A stretch of 21,071 bases of DNA from a virus, in IMG/VR virus record IMGVR_UViG_3300022929_000268, positions 1-21,071 of that record; one strand, given 5' to 3'. Under the pieces are notes generated by a model that was not told the origin of the DNA, searched no databases, and saw only the letters and a list, made by a program, of their open reading frames with translations. Each line of letters starts with the position of its first letter. Position 1 is the first letter of the stretch. This document shows positions 8,507 to 17,380 of this stretch, piece by piece. The translations under genes and the position numbers were made by a program.

Positions 8507-10072
8507 ATGCCTGCGCTGGTAACCGATCAATTTAGAATCTTCAATGCTAACAATTTAGTTAGTTCAATTGAAGATACTAGTAACTCTTTCTATATCTTCC
8601 TCAGCTTGCCGAACCCGACTTCGCCTGCTTTGGGATATGGAAGGACTGATACTTGGAATACGTCAACTTCTGGAGCTCCCTCTCCTATTGACAATTTCAA
8701 TTATAACAATCACACCTATGATGTGATGTTGTTTGGTAAGAAGGTTACCTCTTCTAATGTAAGAAGACTTGTTCGTAAGGTTAACTGGGCTCAAGGCACC
8801 ACTTACGAAATGTATCGCCATGATTATAATGTGAACAATCCAGCACCGATCACAGGTGCTACAAGACTCTACGACGCACGCTATTATGTCGTCAACTCGG
8901 ACTTCAAAGTCTACATCTGCATCGACAACGGATCTAGCGGAACAAACACGAGTGGCAATGCTTCTCAAGACGAACCCACTTTCACTGACCTCGAGCCTTC
9001 AAAGGCTGGCGATTCAGGAGACGGGTATGTTTGGAAGTATCTCTATACCGTTGACCCATCGGACATTATCAAGTTTGATTCGGTAGAATATATTTCTGTT
9101 CCTGGTAACTGGAGTAGTTCTACAAATGCACAGATTCAATCTGTTAGAGAAAACGGAGATTCTGATTTAAATAATAACCAATTGAAAAAAGTCTATATCG
9201 AAGACCAAGGATTTGGTTATGGTATTGGTCTTGATAGAGAAGTTGATATTTTAGGTGATGGAACTGGTGGTAAGTGTGTTGTTAGCACTGATACCTCAGG
9301 TAGAATCATTGATTGTCAGATTTCTCAGGGTGGTAAAGGTTATTCTTACGGAATCGTTGACCTCGGACCATTACAAGGAAGCACACTTTCGAGACTTGCA
9401 AAACTGGTTCCGATTATTCCTCCTTCCAGAGGTCATGGTTATGATCTTTACAAAGAACTTGGATCTGACAAAGTTCTTATGTATGCTCGATTTGATGATT
9501 CGACAAAAGACTTCCCTGCTGACACTACGTTTGCACAGATTGGTCTAGTTAGAAATCCAACTTCTTTTGGATCTACAACAGTATTCACAGCAAACCAGTT
9601 CTCTAGTTTGAGAGCTCTCAAACTTTCTGGTAAGTCTGGAACCATTGCTGTTGGTGATGAGATTCGCCAAGTTGTTGGAACATCAACCGCTGTGGCATAT
9701 GTTGCATCATATGATACTGAGACTAGTGTTCTGAAGTATTTCCAAGACAGATCACTTTATTTCAGTCCTGTAACTGGCGATCAAAAAGACTATGTTGGTG
9801 TATCCAGTGAAGGTAAAGTTCTAGCTTTTGATTCTTCTGCGGAACCAGTTACAACAGTTTCTGGATTCTCTGGTAATATTGATACGAACTTCTCTGGTAT
9901 TACTACAATTATTAACAACAAGACCATCAATCTTGGCGTGAACTTCACTGATGGACTTGCCGATCCTGAAATAAATAAGAGGACGGGAGAGGTCTTGTAT
10001 CTGGATAACAGAACTGAGGTCACTCGCAACTCTCGCCAAAAAGAAGATATTAAGGTAATTCTGGAATTCTAA
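8507..10072 (+). CDS. gp8: Baseplate wedge subunit gp8, enlarged form
   Basis: This is the T4 gp8 family. In T4 gp8 is a dimer in each of the six wedges, bound to gp7, gp10 and gp6. Family signs seen here are an N-terminal VTDQFRIFNANN stretch matching the T4 'VTSKFR...NFYNS' start, a V-R-K-V-N-W segment at the place of T4 'IPRRDW', GDGYVWKYLY at residues 171-180 (T4 GDGYVWEYLF), a following EYISVPGNW, and a C-terminal GEVLYLDNR...IKVILEF (T4 GEMIYMENR...INILFTF). The protein has 521 residues against 334 in T4. The extra length lies between the GDGYVW region and the C-terminal strand: a GxGY glycine-rich module at about 225-287, then a 'VGDEIRQVVG...' module at about 375-430. The start is supported by the AGGAAA site and late promoter upstream. 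GC drops from 48% (8881-9060) to 32% (9121-9240), near where the insert begins. Confidence 0.93.
   Translation: MPALVTDQFRIFNANNLVSSIEDTSNSFYIFLSLPNPTSPALGYGRTDTWNTSTSGAPSPIDNFNYNNHTYDVMLFGKKVTSSNVRRLVRKVNWAQGTTYEMYRHDYNVNNPAPITGATRLYDARYYVVNSDFKVYICIDNGSSGTNTSGNASQDEPTFTDLEPSKAGDSGDGYVWKYLYTVDPSDIIKFDSVEYISVPGNWSSSTNAQIQSVRENGDSDLNNNQLKKVYIEDQGFGYGIGLDREVDILGDGTGGKCVVSTDTSGRIIDCQISQGGKGYSYGIVDLGPLQGSTLSRLAKLVPIIPPSRGHGYDLYKELGSDKVLMYARFDDSTKDFPADTTFAQIGLVRNPTSFGSTTVFTANQFSSLRALKLSGKSGTIAVGDEIRQVVGTSTAVAYVASYDTETSVLKYFQDRSLYFSPVTGDQKDYVGVSSEGKVLAFDSSAEPVTTVSGFSGNIDTNFSGITTIINNKTINLGVNFTDGLADPEINKRTGEVLYLDNRTEVTRNSRQKEDIKVILEF
9179..9371 (+). other. GxGY glycine-rich module inserted in gp8
   Basis: Residues about 225-287 of gp8 read as DQGFGYG...DGTGGKCVV...IIDCQISQGGKGYSYG. 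This pattern is a GxGY turn, then G-x-G-G-(K/A), a short 'I-x-x-x-x-I' strand and another GxGY. T4 gp8 has no counterpart. The same pattern is seen near the 3' end of the giant upstream gene (about 7680-7875) and in the downstream large gene (about 15465-15680). Confidence 0.65.
9970..9977 (+). promoter_or_regulatory. Possible internal late promoter box AATAAATA within gp8
   Basis: AATAAATA fits the relaxed NATAAATA late motif proposed for T4-like cyanophages. It lies 100 bases before the start of the large DUF4815-type gene and so could add transcripts of that gene. It is inside coding sequence (codons for E-I-N-K), so a chance match is quite possible. Confidence 0.3.
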
Positions 10073-10076
10073 GACG

Positions 10077-13000
10077 ATGCCACAAAAGACGAATCTGAAT
10101 GTTAGTCCTTACTATGATGACTTTGGCATTGATAAGGATTTTTATCGAGTTCTATTCAAGCCTGGATTTCCTATTCAATCCAGAGAACTGAACAATATTC
10201 AGTCTGTTCTGCAGAATCAGATTGAACAGTTTGGTAATCATATTTTTAAGGATGGTTCTGTCGTCATCCCTGGTGCGGCTTCGTTTGACAATCAATATTA
10301 CGCTGTAAAAATTGACCCCATTCACTTGGGTATTGATGTATCAGTTTACATCGATGATTTTATTGGCAAAACAATTAAGGGACAAACAACACAAGTTACT
10401 GCAACTGTTGTAAATGTCTTGAGTTCAACTGATTCTGAAGAGAATCAACTCACGATTTATGTAAAGTATAAAGAGTCTGGAGACGCTCTGAGTGTAGCTA
10501 GTTTCCAAGACGGAGAAATCCTGATCGCTCAGGAAGACGTAGTATATGGAAACACCACAATTACTGGTGGTTCTACTTTTGCTCAATGTATTGCTTCTGA
10601 CGCAACTGCAATTGGTTGTGCAGCTCACATTGATGCAGGCATCTACTTTGTCAGAGGCATCTTTGCTCAAGTTGCAAAGCAAACTCTGATCCTTGATCAA
10701 TATAGCAATCAACCAGAATACAGAGTTGGTCTCGATGTTATTGAGACTATCGTTACTGCAAAAGACGATCCATCACTTTATGACAATGCGAGAGGATTTT
10801 CTAATTTCGCTGCTCCTGGAGCAGATCGATTCAAAATCGAACTCAAACTCTCTAAGAAATCTATATCAGATAGAGACGACAAAACTTTTGTTGAGATTCT
10901 ACGACTTACAGAAGGAAGAGTCGAGAAGATCGGACTGAAGACGCAATATAATCTCATCAGAGATTACTTTGCAGAAAGAACTTATGATGAGTCTGGTGAC
11001 TACTCAGTAGAAGCATTTGATATCGGACTCAGAGATTCATTGAACGACCGTCAAGGAAATGGTGGTTTGTTCTATGATAATCAAACCACATATAGCGGTA
11101 ATAATCCTAGTGATGATATTGCATCACTTACCGTTGGACCTGGTAAGGCATATGTTAGAGGATTTGATATTGAAAACTTCGGAACAGAAGTTATTGATGT
11201 CGAAAAACCAAGGGATACAAAAGCAACTACAACTGCTGTTCCCTTCAACATGGGTAACATCCTTAAAGTTAACCATGTCGTAGGACAACCTGTAATCGCC
11301 CTGAACACGACTCAGGTAGTCAACCTATACAATACGCGAAAGACCACCACTGTCGCCTCTGCTGCTCCTACAGGAGGCACTCTGATCGGTCAAGCAAGAG
11401 TTTATGCTCTGAATGCCGATGAACAGAACTATGTTGGCAATGAAACTGTATTCAATCTACATCTGTTTGACGTACAGACTTATACACAGATCACACTGAA
11501 TGTAGCTGGAGATTCAGTAACCATCCCTGCAACCTCTTTCATTGAGGGTCTTAGCAGTGGCGCCACTGGTTACACCGTCAATGCTGCTACGACTGATAGA
11601 ACGCTCTCTCTTACCGAAGTAACTGGTAACTTCCAAGAAGGTGAGAATATTAGAATCAACGGATTGACTGTAAATCCCAGATCAATCATTAATATCAGAA
11701 CTTTCACTACTGCAGATATTCACTCCGTATATCAAGATACTTCTGCAGTATCTGGGTATTCCGTTGATTTCTCGGCTGATGTTGTAATGGCTTCATCTGG
11801 TCCTCTTCCTGGATTTGGACTTGGTGAGACTGTTATTTTCAGTAATAACGGCCCTACTGGATTAACTACAGTTCGAGCTCCTGGTAAAACTTTTACTGGT
11901 ATCTCAACAGATACTATTGTCAAATATACTGACACTAACAAAACTCAATCAACATTTGCAAGAGTCACAGACATATCTGCAAATGGTTTGGTAATGACTC
12001 TGGTTGGTGTTCTTACCGTAGGTAACATCTGCGATGGTGGTCTCCCTGCATCTGGAGCATCATTTGAGTTAGAAAGGAATCTTCCTCAATTTACCAATCC
12101 AGAAGATGCTTATCTCTTTGCTCCTATTGGTAAACCAAACGTTGGATCTGTAGATCTTGGCAGTTCACAGTTAGCAGTCAATCACCAATTTACTGGTGAA
12201 AGCACTGATGGCTCTGGAAGCATGGAAATTGATGTCTCCGCTTCTGGAATCACTAGTGCATTCTTTGAAGTATATGATCCCGATAGATACGTTATTTCTT
12301 ACAGTGGAGGTACACAAGCACCTCTATCTGCAGGTCAGTTTACTCTGACCAATGATTCATCAACTCTGACCATCACTGGTCTTGATGCATCACAATCTAA
12401 TGTTGTTGTCAATGCAACTCTCAAGAAGAGAGGAATCAAGAGTAAGATCAAGAATCTTGCTAAGAGTCAAAAAACTTTTGTAAGACTGTCCAAGTTTGAA
12501 AGTGCTGGCATCTCTACAGGTGTCAACAATGGATTGACTTACAACAAGTTCAATGGATTGAGAGTAGAAGACGAAGAAATCTCACTCAATACCGCTGATG
12601 CTATCAATATCGTAGCAATTCACCAATCCAAGGGTTCGGCTGATCCATCCTTTGATAGTCTTGTTTTCCAGACAGGTCTTGATCTGGATACAAATTCTGT
12701 TCTTGGTGAGTATCTGCTTGGTGGAACAAGTGGAGCACTTGCACAACTTGTCACAAGATCAAGTGCAACAACTGTAGAATTTGTCTATCTCAACTCTACA
12801 ACTTTCCAAGTTAACGAGGATGTCAAGTTCTTAGAATCAAATATTACTGGAACTGTCCAAACAGTAAATCTTGGATCTTATATTGATCTGACCGATAAGT
12901 ATAGTCTTGATACTGGTAACAGACAGCAGTTCTGCGACTTCTCCAGAATTAAGAGAAAGACTGGTAGACCTCCTGCTAATAAGAGGATGGTCATTGTCTT

Positions 13001-16000
13001 TGATAAGTACAATGTTCCTAGTGTAGATACTGGTGATATCTTCACTGTTCAATCTTATCAGGCATCACAATTTAAAGATGGTGTTCCCTCTTCTGAATAT
13101 TTTGACAGACAAACTGGCCAGTTCAGAGAAATTAGATTAACTGATACTCTTGATTTCAGACCTAGAGTAACTGATTTTAGTGTAACAACATCTTCACCAT
13201 TTGCCTTCACGAACAGATCTTTTGATGGATCTGGAAATACAACGACTTTGGTTCCCAAGTCTGGCGAAACCTCTATCGTTGATTACGAATATTATCAGGG
13301 TAGAAACGATCTTCTTGCTCTGGGTAAAGACGGTAAGTTCCAAGTTATCAAGGGTGCTCCTAGCGATAACCCAAGAACACCTACAAACGCAGAGGAGGCG
13401 ATGAATATCGCCACTATTGAATATCCTCCATACCTGTACAATGTACTGGATGCAAAGATTACTGAGATTGATAACAAGCGTTATACAATGCGCGACATTG
13501 GTGATCTTGATGATCGTCTCACAAACTTAGAACTTACAACTTCTCTGTCTCTTCTGGAACTGGATACATCCTCTTTCCAAGTAATTGATGCACAAGGCCT
13601 GTCTAGATTCAAGTCTGGATTCTTTGCAGATGACTTCAAGAATCAGGACTTCATTGACTATGGGATGGAAGACACTCGTATTACCGTAGACGAGGGATTC
13701 AACCATCTGATCGTTGAGCAAGACACAGTAACCATTCCTGTTCAGGTTGCAACTGCTAGCACTGCAGCTGATTCTCTGATTGATTACAGCGCTGATGTAG
13801 ATCTACTTGATTCCAATGTAGTTAAGAAGGGGAATAGAGTTCAACTTGCATACAATGAAGAAACTTACATTGAACAACCTCTTGCAACTAGAGTTGAAAA
13901 TGTAAACCCATTCAACTTGATCGAGTGGGTTGGTGCAATTACACTTACTCCTGCAATCGATAGTTGGGTAACCACTATTCGCAGAAGTGGTGGAAACAGA
14001 ATGATTCCAAACCCTGGACGCCGTGGACAGTCGTTCTCATCTACCTCTGTTTCTTCGGTCGGTGATCCTTGGATCAGATCTAGAAACGTTAAGAACCATA
14101 CCACTGGATTTAAGCCTTTCACCAGATATTATCACTTCCTTGATGGGGTTGGTGGTATCGATTGGATTCCAAAACTGATTGAGGTTACTCCTGTATCTGG
14201 AACCTTTGTTGTTGGAGAAACCGTTGATGGTTTCGACTCTGCAGGAAATAGAACAATTAGTTTCAGAGTAGCACAACAAAACCATAAGGAAGGTCCTTTC
14301 AATAATCCAACCAGAAAGTATCAAGTAAGTCCTTACGACAGAACACTCCTGATGAGTGCTCTCGATTCTTACAATAGTTCTTCTGTCCTACTTAATGTTG
14401 ACATTGATGCTCTTGCAGCACAGGCTGGTGGATCTTACTCTGGATTCATCACTCCTGGTGGTAGACTCATTGGTAGAACAAGTCAGGCACAAGCAACTAT
14501 CGATGATAGTCGTCTGGTAACTGATAACTGGGGTACTGTTATTGGATCATTCTTCTTCAGAAATCCAAACAGCACACCTGCACCTGCTCTCAGATTCCCA
14601 ACAGGAACTAAGACTTATAAGATGACTTCCAGCTCTACCAACGCAGAGCCTCTCCCCGGAAGTCTGCTGATCAGTTCTGCAGAAACTACCTACAGAGCAA
14701 CTGGTATTATCAGAACGGTAACCACAAGTTCTGTTACTTTCTATGATCCTCTGGCACAGTCCTTTACTACAGATTCTACAGGTGGATTTATCACTTCTGT
14801 AGATATCTTCATGGGTAACAAGGATACTGCTTCTCCTCTGGAGATTCAGTTGAGAACCATGGAACTGGGAACTCCCACAACAACTTTGGTTTCTGATGAT
14901 TCTAAGATTACTCTCGAACCAGACCAGGTAAACACCTCTAGAACTGCCGATGTACCCACTAGGGTTACATTCCCATCACCAATCTTTGTAGAACCCAATA
15001 CAGAGTACGCTATCGTCCTCCTGTGTCCTTCTTCGGACCAATATGAAGCCTGGGTCGCAAGAATGGGTGAAAAGACTGTCAATACGACAACCCTACCTAA
15101 TGTTGAGGGTGTCATCTATGCTAGACAGTATGGTGCTGGATCTCTGTTTAAGTCTCAAAATGGATCTATCTGGACTGCATCTCAGTATGAAGATATGGCA
15201 TTCAGAGTAAACAGAGCTAAGTTTACTTCCCAGAAAGGATCTGTATTCTTCTATAACCCAATTATTGATGAAGAGTCCAACATCATTGAAGGATTGCAAA
15301 ACAATTCTGTTACCACTCTTCCCAGAAAACTGACTGTTGGTATTACAACAATCGAAGATGATGCAATTAATAATATTCTGCGCATCGGTCAAAAGGTTGG
15401 AACCACTGGTGTAAGTACAGATATCACTGGATTCATTGAGCAATTTGGTGGTCCTATTGAAACACTGTCTGTAAGTGGAGTTGGTACAAACTATACTAAT
15501 GGAACTTACAACAATGTAACTCTGATCAATGAGTCTGGAGGTGGAACAGGAGCTACTGCATCGATCGTTGTATCAAACGGTCAGGTTAGCGGTGCTACAG
15601 TCTCCGCTGCTGCTACTGGTAATGGTTATGTTGTTGGCGATACCGTTGCTATTACAACATCAATGGTTGGTGGACGTGGTAGTGGTGGTCAGGTAACGAT
15701 CTCTGCCATCTACAACTCCGATACCATCTACGCGACTAATGTACAAGGTGAGCAGTTTACAGAAACTCAGAATCTTTACTGGTATCCTGATTCTGGAGAA
15801 GTTGGTGTCGCTATCACCAACATCCTGATTAGAAGCTCTTCTTTGACATCGAACTTGAATGAAGGGAATGTCTTTGAAATCGACAGTGATTCTCATGGTA
15901 ATGTAACTTCTGCAAACCATGTTTCTATCAGAGGACTTCAACCTGATACAGATCCTATCAAACTGCAGAGTGATCTTTCCGTAAGTGCCACTGCAATCTC

Positions 16001-17141
16001 TGTTGCAAGCACTGCTACCTTCACTGAGTTTGAAGGACTCACAACATTCAGAGGATATCTGAAGGTTGGATCTGAGATCATCTACTATGACAGCATTGGT
16101 GCTGGAAACCTTGGTATTGCAACCAGAGGTGTAGATAATACAACCGTTCAGACACACTCTGCTGGTGCTGATGTCTACAAGTATGAACTCAATGGCGTTT
16201 CGCTGACCAGAATTAACACTGATCATAAGATGCCTACAGACGCTGGACTGCAAGGTCTGAAGACATTTGACAAGTATTACCTGGAGGTCGATAGACCTGC
16301 TGGAAGAAAGACTGGCGAAGAGCAATTGTCCTTTGCTGATGAGAAGACTGCTGGTGGAAATGGTTCTTGGGCTTCCAAAAACATCCAGTTCAGTTCCATG
16401 GTTCCCAACATGGTGTTCACCACTCCTGGTGATGGAACTTCAATTAGTGCAAGTGTCAGAACTACTTCTGGTACCAGTCAGAGTGGAACAGAGGCATCCT
16501 TCGTAGATCAAGGATTTGAACCTATCCAACTCAATGAAGTTAACTTCTTCTCCGATCCTCGTATCGTTGCTGGTAGAGTTAACGAGACAACATATCTGGC
16601 TGAACTACCTAAGAGCAGATCCTTCACTCTCGCATTAAACCTTGAGAGTCTTAATCCTTACTATTCTCCTCAGGTAAGAACTGATATTACAAGTATTGTT
16701 CTTCAGAGAAATAGAATTGACGCTCCTGTTGGAGATTACTCCATCGATGGAAGAGTCAACAGCGTATCCAATGATCCTCACGCAAGTGTCTACATTGGCC
16801 CAAGGATTGAACTTGATAATCCTGCAACCTCACTGAAGGTTCTTGCGGGTGTCAACAGACCTCAGAGTAGCGATGTTAGAGTTCTCTACAGACTCTTCAG
16901 AACAGATTCTGGAGAAACTGATCCCACATTTGAATTGTTCCCTGGATTCTCTGTCGGTCTTCCCGATGGAACCCCTGATACCAGAATTGCTCCTGCCTTT
17001 GGTAATGAATTCCTTGAGCATGTTTATACAGCAGATGGTCTTGATAAGTTCAACGCTTTCCAAATCAAGATTGATTTCTCTGGTACAAACGAATCCACAC
17101 CTCCTTCACTCCAAGACCTTAGAGTAATTGCACTGGCATGA
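10077..17141 (+). CDS. Large baseplate/tail-fibre structural protein with N-terminal DUF4815-type domain
   Basis: This 2,354-residue virion protein starts four bases after gp8. The start is an ATG with only a weak upstream GGAA (10063-10066). The N-terminus (NVSPYYDDFGIDKDFYRVLFKPGFPIQSREL...Q is typical in sense, followed by LQNQIEQFGNHIFKDGSVVIPG) is characteristic of DUF4815 phage tail proteins. Further landmarks are a 'DFSRIKRKTGRPPANK...VFDKYNV...GDIFTVQSY...LTDTLDFRPRV' block at about 955-1035, a helical MRDIGDLDDRLTNLE segment near 1137-1151, DPLAQSF near 1557 opening a beta-sandwich that runs to the EAWVARMGE segment near 1660, a GxGY module at about 1797-1868, a 'VGSEIIYYD...TRGVDNTTVQTHSAG...NGVSLTRIN' module at about 1990-2048, and a C-terminal PPSLQDLRVIALA. 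In T4 this place is held by gp9/gp10, and no clear similarity to those is seen. A role at the baseplate rim or as a fibre anchor is inferred. Its stop overlaps the next start (ATGA). Confidence 0.88.
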   Translation: MPQKTNLNVSPYYDDFGIDKDFYRVLFKPGFPIQSRELNNIQSVLQNQIEQFGNHIFKDGSVVIPGAASFDNQYYAVKIDPIHLGIDVSVYIDDFIGKTIKGQTTQVTATVVNVLSSTDSEENQLTIYVKYKESGDALSVASFQDGEILIAQEDVVYGNTTITGGSTFAQCIASDATAIGCAAHIDAGIYFVRGIFAQVAKQTLILDQYSNQPEYRVGLDVIETIVTAKDDPSLYDNARGFSNFAAPGADRFKIELKLSKKSISDRDDKTFVEILRLTEGRVEKIGLKTQYNLIRDYFAERTYDESGDYSVEAFDIGLRDSLNDRQGNGGLFYDNQTTYSGNNPSDDIASLTVGPGKAYVRGFDIENFGTEVIDVEKPRDTKATTTAVPFNMGNILKVNHVVGQPVIALNTTQVVNLYNTRKTTTVASAAPTGGTLIGQARVYALNADEQNYVGNETVFNLHLFDVQTYTQITLNVAGDSVTIPATSFIEGLSSGATGYTVNAATTDRTLSLTEVTGNFQEGENIRINGLTVNPRSIINIRTFTTADIHSVYQDTSAVSGYSVDFSADVVMASSGPLPGFGLGETVIFSNNGPTGLTTVRAPGKTFTGISTDTIVKYTDTNKTQSTFARVTDISANGLVMTLVGVLTVGNICDGGLPASGASFELERNLPQFTNPEDAYLFAPIGKPNVGSVDLGSSQLAVNHQFTGESTDGSGSMEIDVSASGITSAFFEVYDPDRYVISYSGGTQAPLSAGQFTLTNDSSTLTITGLDASQSNVVVNATLKKRGIKSKIKNLAKSQKTFVRLSKFESAGISTGVNNGLTYNKFNGLRVEDEEISLNTADAINIVAIHQSKGSADPSFDSLVFQTGLDLDTNSVLGEYLLGGTSGALAQLVTRSSATTVEFVYLNSTTFQVNEDVKFLESNITGTVQTVNLGSYIDLTDKYSLDTGNRQQFCDFSRIKRKTGRPPANKRMVIVFDKYNVPSVDTGDIFTVQSYQASQFKDGVPSSEYFDRQTGQFREIRLTDTLDFRPRVTDFSVTTSSPFAFTNRSFDGSGNTTTLVPKSGETSIVDYEYYQGRNDLLALGKDGKFQVIKGAPSDNPRTPTNAEEAMNIATIEYPPYLYNVLDAKITEIDNKRYTMRDIGDLDDRLTNLELTTSLSLLELDTSSFQVIDAQGLSRFKSGFFADDFKNQDFIDYGMEDTRITVDEGFNHLIVEQDTVTIPVQVATASTAADSLIDYSADVDLLDSNVVKKGNRVQLAYNEETYIEQPLATRVENVNPFNLIEWVGAITLTPAIDSWVTTIRRSGGNRMIPNPGRRGQSFSSTSVSSVGDPWIRSRNVKNHTTGFKPFTRYYHFLDGVGGIDWIPKLIEVTPVSGTFVVGETVDGFDSAGNRTISFRVAQQNHKEGPFNNPTRKYQVSPYDRTLLMSALDSYNSSSVLLNVDIDALAAQAGGSYSGFITPGGRLIGRTSQAQATIDDSRLVTDNWGTVIGSFFFRNPNSTPAPALRFPTGTKTYKMTSSSTNAEPLPGSLLISSAETTYRATGIIRTVTTSSVTFYDPLAQSFTTDSTGGFITSVDIFMGNKDTASPLEIQLRTMELGTPTTTLVSDDSKITLEPDQVNTSRTADVPTRVTFPSPIFVEPNTEYAIVLLCPSSDQYEAWVARMGEKTVNTTTLPNVEGVIYARQYGAGSLFKSQNGSIWTASQYEDMAFRVNRAKFTSQKGSVFFYNPIIDEESNIIEGLQNNSVTTLPRKLTVGITTIEDDAINNILRIGQKVGTTGVSTDITGFIEQFGGPIETLSVSGVGTNYTNGTYNNVTLINESGGGTGATASIVVSNGQVSGATVSAAATGNGYVVGDTVAITTSMVGGRGSGGQVTISAIYNSDTIYATNVQGEQFTETQNLYWYPDSGEVGVAITNILIRSSSLTSNLNEGNVFEIDSDSHGNVTSANHVSIRGLQPDTDPIKLQSDLSVSATAISVASTATFTEFEGLTTFRGYLKVGSEIIYYDSIGAGNLGIATRGVDNTTVQTHSAGADVYKYELNGVSLTRINTDHKMPTDAGLQGLKTFDKYYLEVDRPAGRKTGEEQLSFADEKTAGGNGSWASKNIQFSSMVPNMVFTTPGDGTSISASVRTTSGTSQSGTEASFVDQGFEPIQLNEVNFFSDPRIVAGRVNETTYLAELPKSRSFTLALNLESLNPYYSPQVRTDITSIVLQRNRIDAPVGDYSIDGRVNSVSNDPHASVYIGPRIELDNPATSLKVLAGVNRPQSSDVRVLYRLFRTDSGETDPTFELFPGFSVGLPDGTPDTRIAPAFGNEFLEHVYTADGLDKFNAFQIKIDFSGTNESTPPSLQDLRVIALA
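15465..15680 (+). other. GxGY glycine-rich module in the large DUF4815-type gene
   Basis: Residues about 1797-1868 read VSGVGTNYTNGTYNNV...GGGTGATASIVVSNGQVSGATVS...GNGYVVGDTV. This is the same layout as the modules in gp8 and in the giant upstream gene: a glycine turn with aromatic residue, G-x-G-A-x-A, a beta strand, then G-x-G-Y. It sits between the DPLAQSF domain and the C-terminal modules. Confidence 0.6.
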
Positions 17142-17380
17142 CGATTAATCCACATTCACTGCTTCTTGAATATCACTACGGCAACAGAGCTCAGGTCGAG
17201 GGTAAACCCGACCTGAAAAAAGATACCAAGACTGGAGCCGTAGTTAATACTAATAAAACAGAGTATGAAGACTACATCAGGAATAGAGATCAAAAACGTG
17301 CTGACAAGGCAGAAATTGAGTCTTTAAAAGGAGAAATTAGCGAGTTAAAAGAACTGTTATATCAGGTTTTGAATAAATAG
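17138..17380 (+). CDS. Small coiled-coil protein of unknown function
   Basis: This gene encodes 80 residues and its ATG overlaps the stop of the large upstream gene (ATGA), which suggests translational coupling; no strong ribosome binding site is visible. The N-terminal two thirds are polar (S-L-L-L-E-Y-H-Y-G-N-R then a Lys/Asp-rich stretch). The C-terminal part from about residue 57 is a clean short coiled coil with hydrophobic residues at heptad a/d positions: I60, L63, I67, L70, L74 and V77. I do not recognise a named family. Its place between a baseplate/fibre protein and neck genes, together with the coiled coil, fits a small oligomeric linker or accessory virion protein. T4 encodes the coiled-coil whisker protein (wac) just before gene 13, but there is no sequence basis for equating the two. 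The stop codon overlaps a possible late promoter box. Confidence 0.75.
   Translation: MTINPHSLLLEYHYGNRAQVEGKPDLKKDTKTGAVVNTNKTEYEDYIRNRDQKRADKAEIESLKGEISELKELLYQVLNK
17191..17216 (+). other. Strong inverted repeat (RNA hairpin) inside the 80-residue gene
   Basis: TCAGGTCG (17191-17198) is perfectly complementary to CGACCTGA (17209-17216), giving an 8-bp stem. Two more G-C pairs inside are possible if A17199 bulges (G17200-C17208, G17201-C17207), leaving a GTAAA loop. It is followed by six A residues, not T residues, so it does not look like an intrinsic terminator of the + strand. Confidence 0.55.
17372..17379 (+). promoter_or_regulatory. Probable late promoter box AATAAATA before the 118-residue gene
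   Basis: AATAAATA overlaps the last codons and stop of the 80-residue gene and lies 26 bases before the ATG at 17406, almost the same distance as the TATAAATA box is from gp8 (24 bases). It fits the relaxed NATAAATA late motif. It would start a transcript near 17385 covering the small genes, the fibre-like gene and the neck genes. Confidence 0.5.

Noticed and set aside
15660-16325. Open frame of 221 codons on the minus strand
   Set aside because: It is antisense to a well-supported gene, is rich in Ser, Cys and Ile as expected from the complement of the Gly/Thr-rich coding strand, and has no recognisable motif or neighbour.
17191-17221. Hairpin as an intrinsic terminator of the large gene
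   Set aside because: It is inside a coding region and is followed by A residues, not T residues, on the + strand.
17214-17222. Slippery run of six A residues as a programmed frameshift site
   Set aside because: The zero frame reads CTG AAA AAA GAT, which does not fit the A-AAA-AAG heptamer phase. The stable stem lies upstream rather than downstream, and no long product would result.
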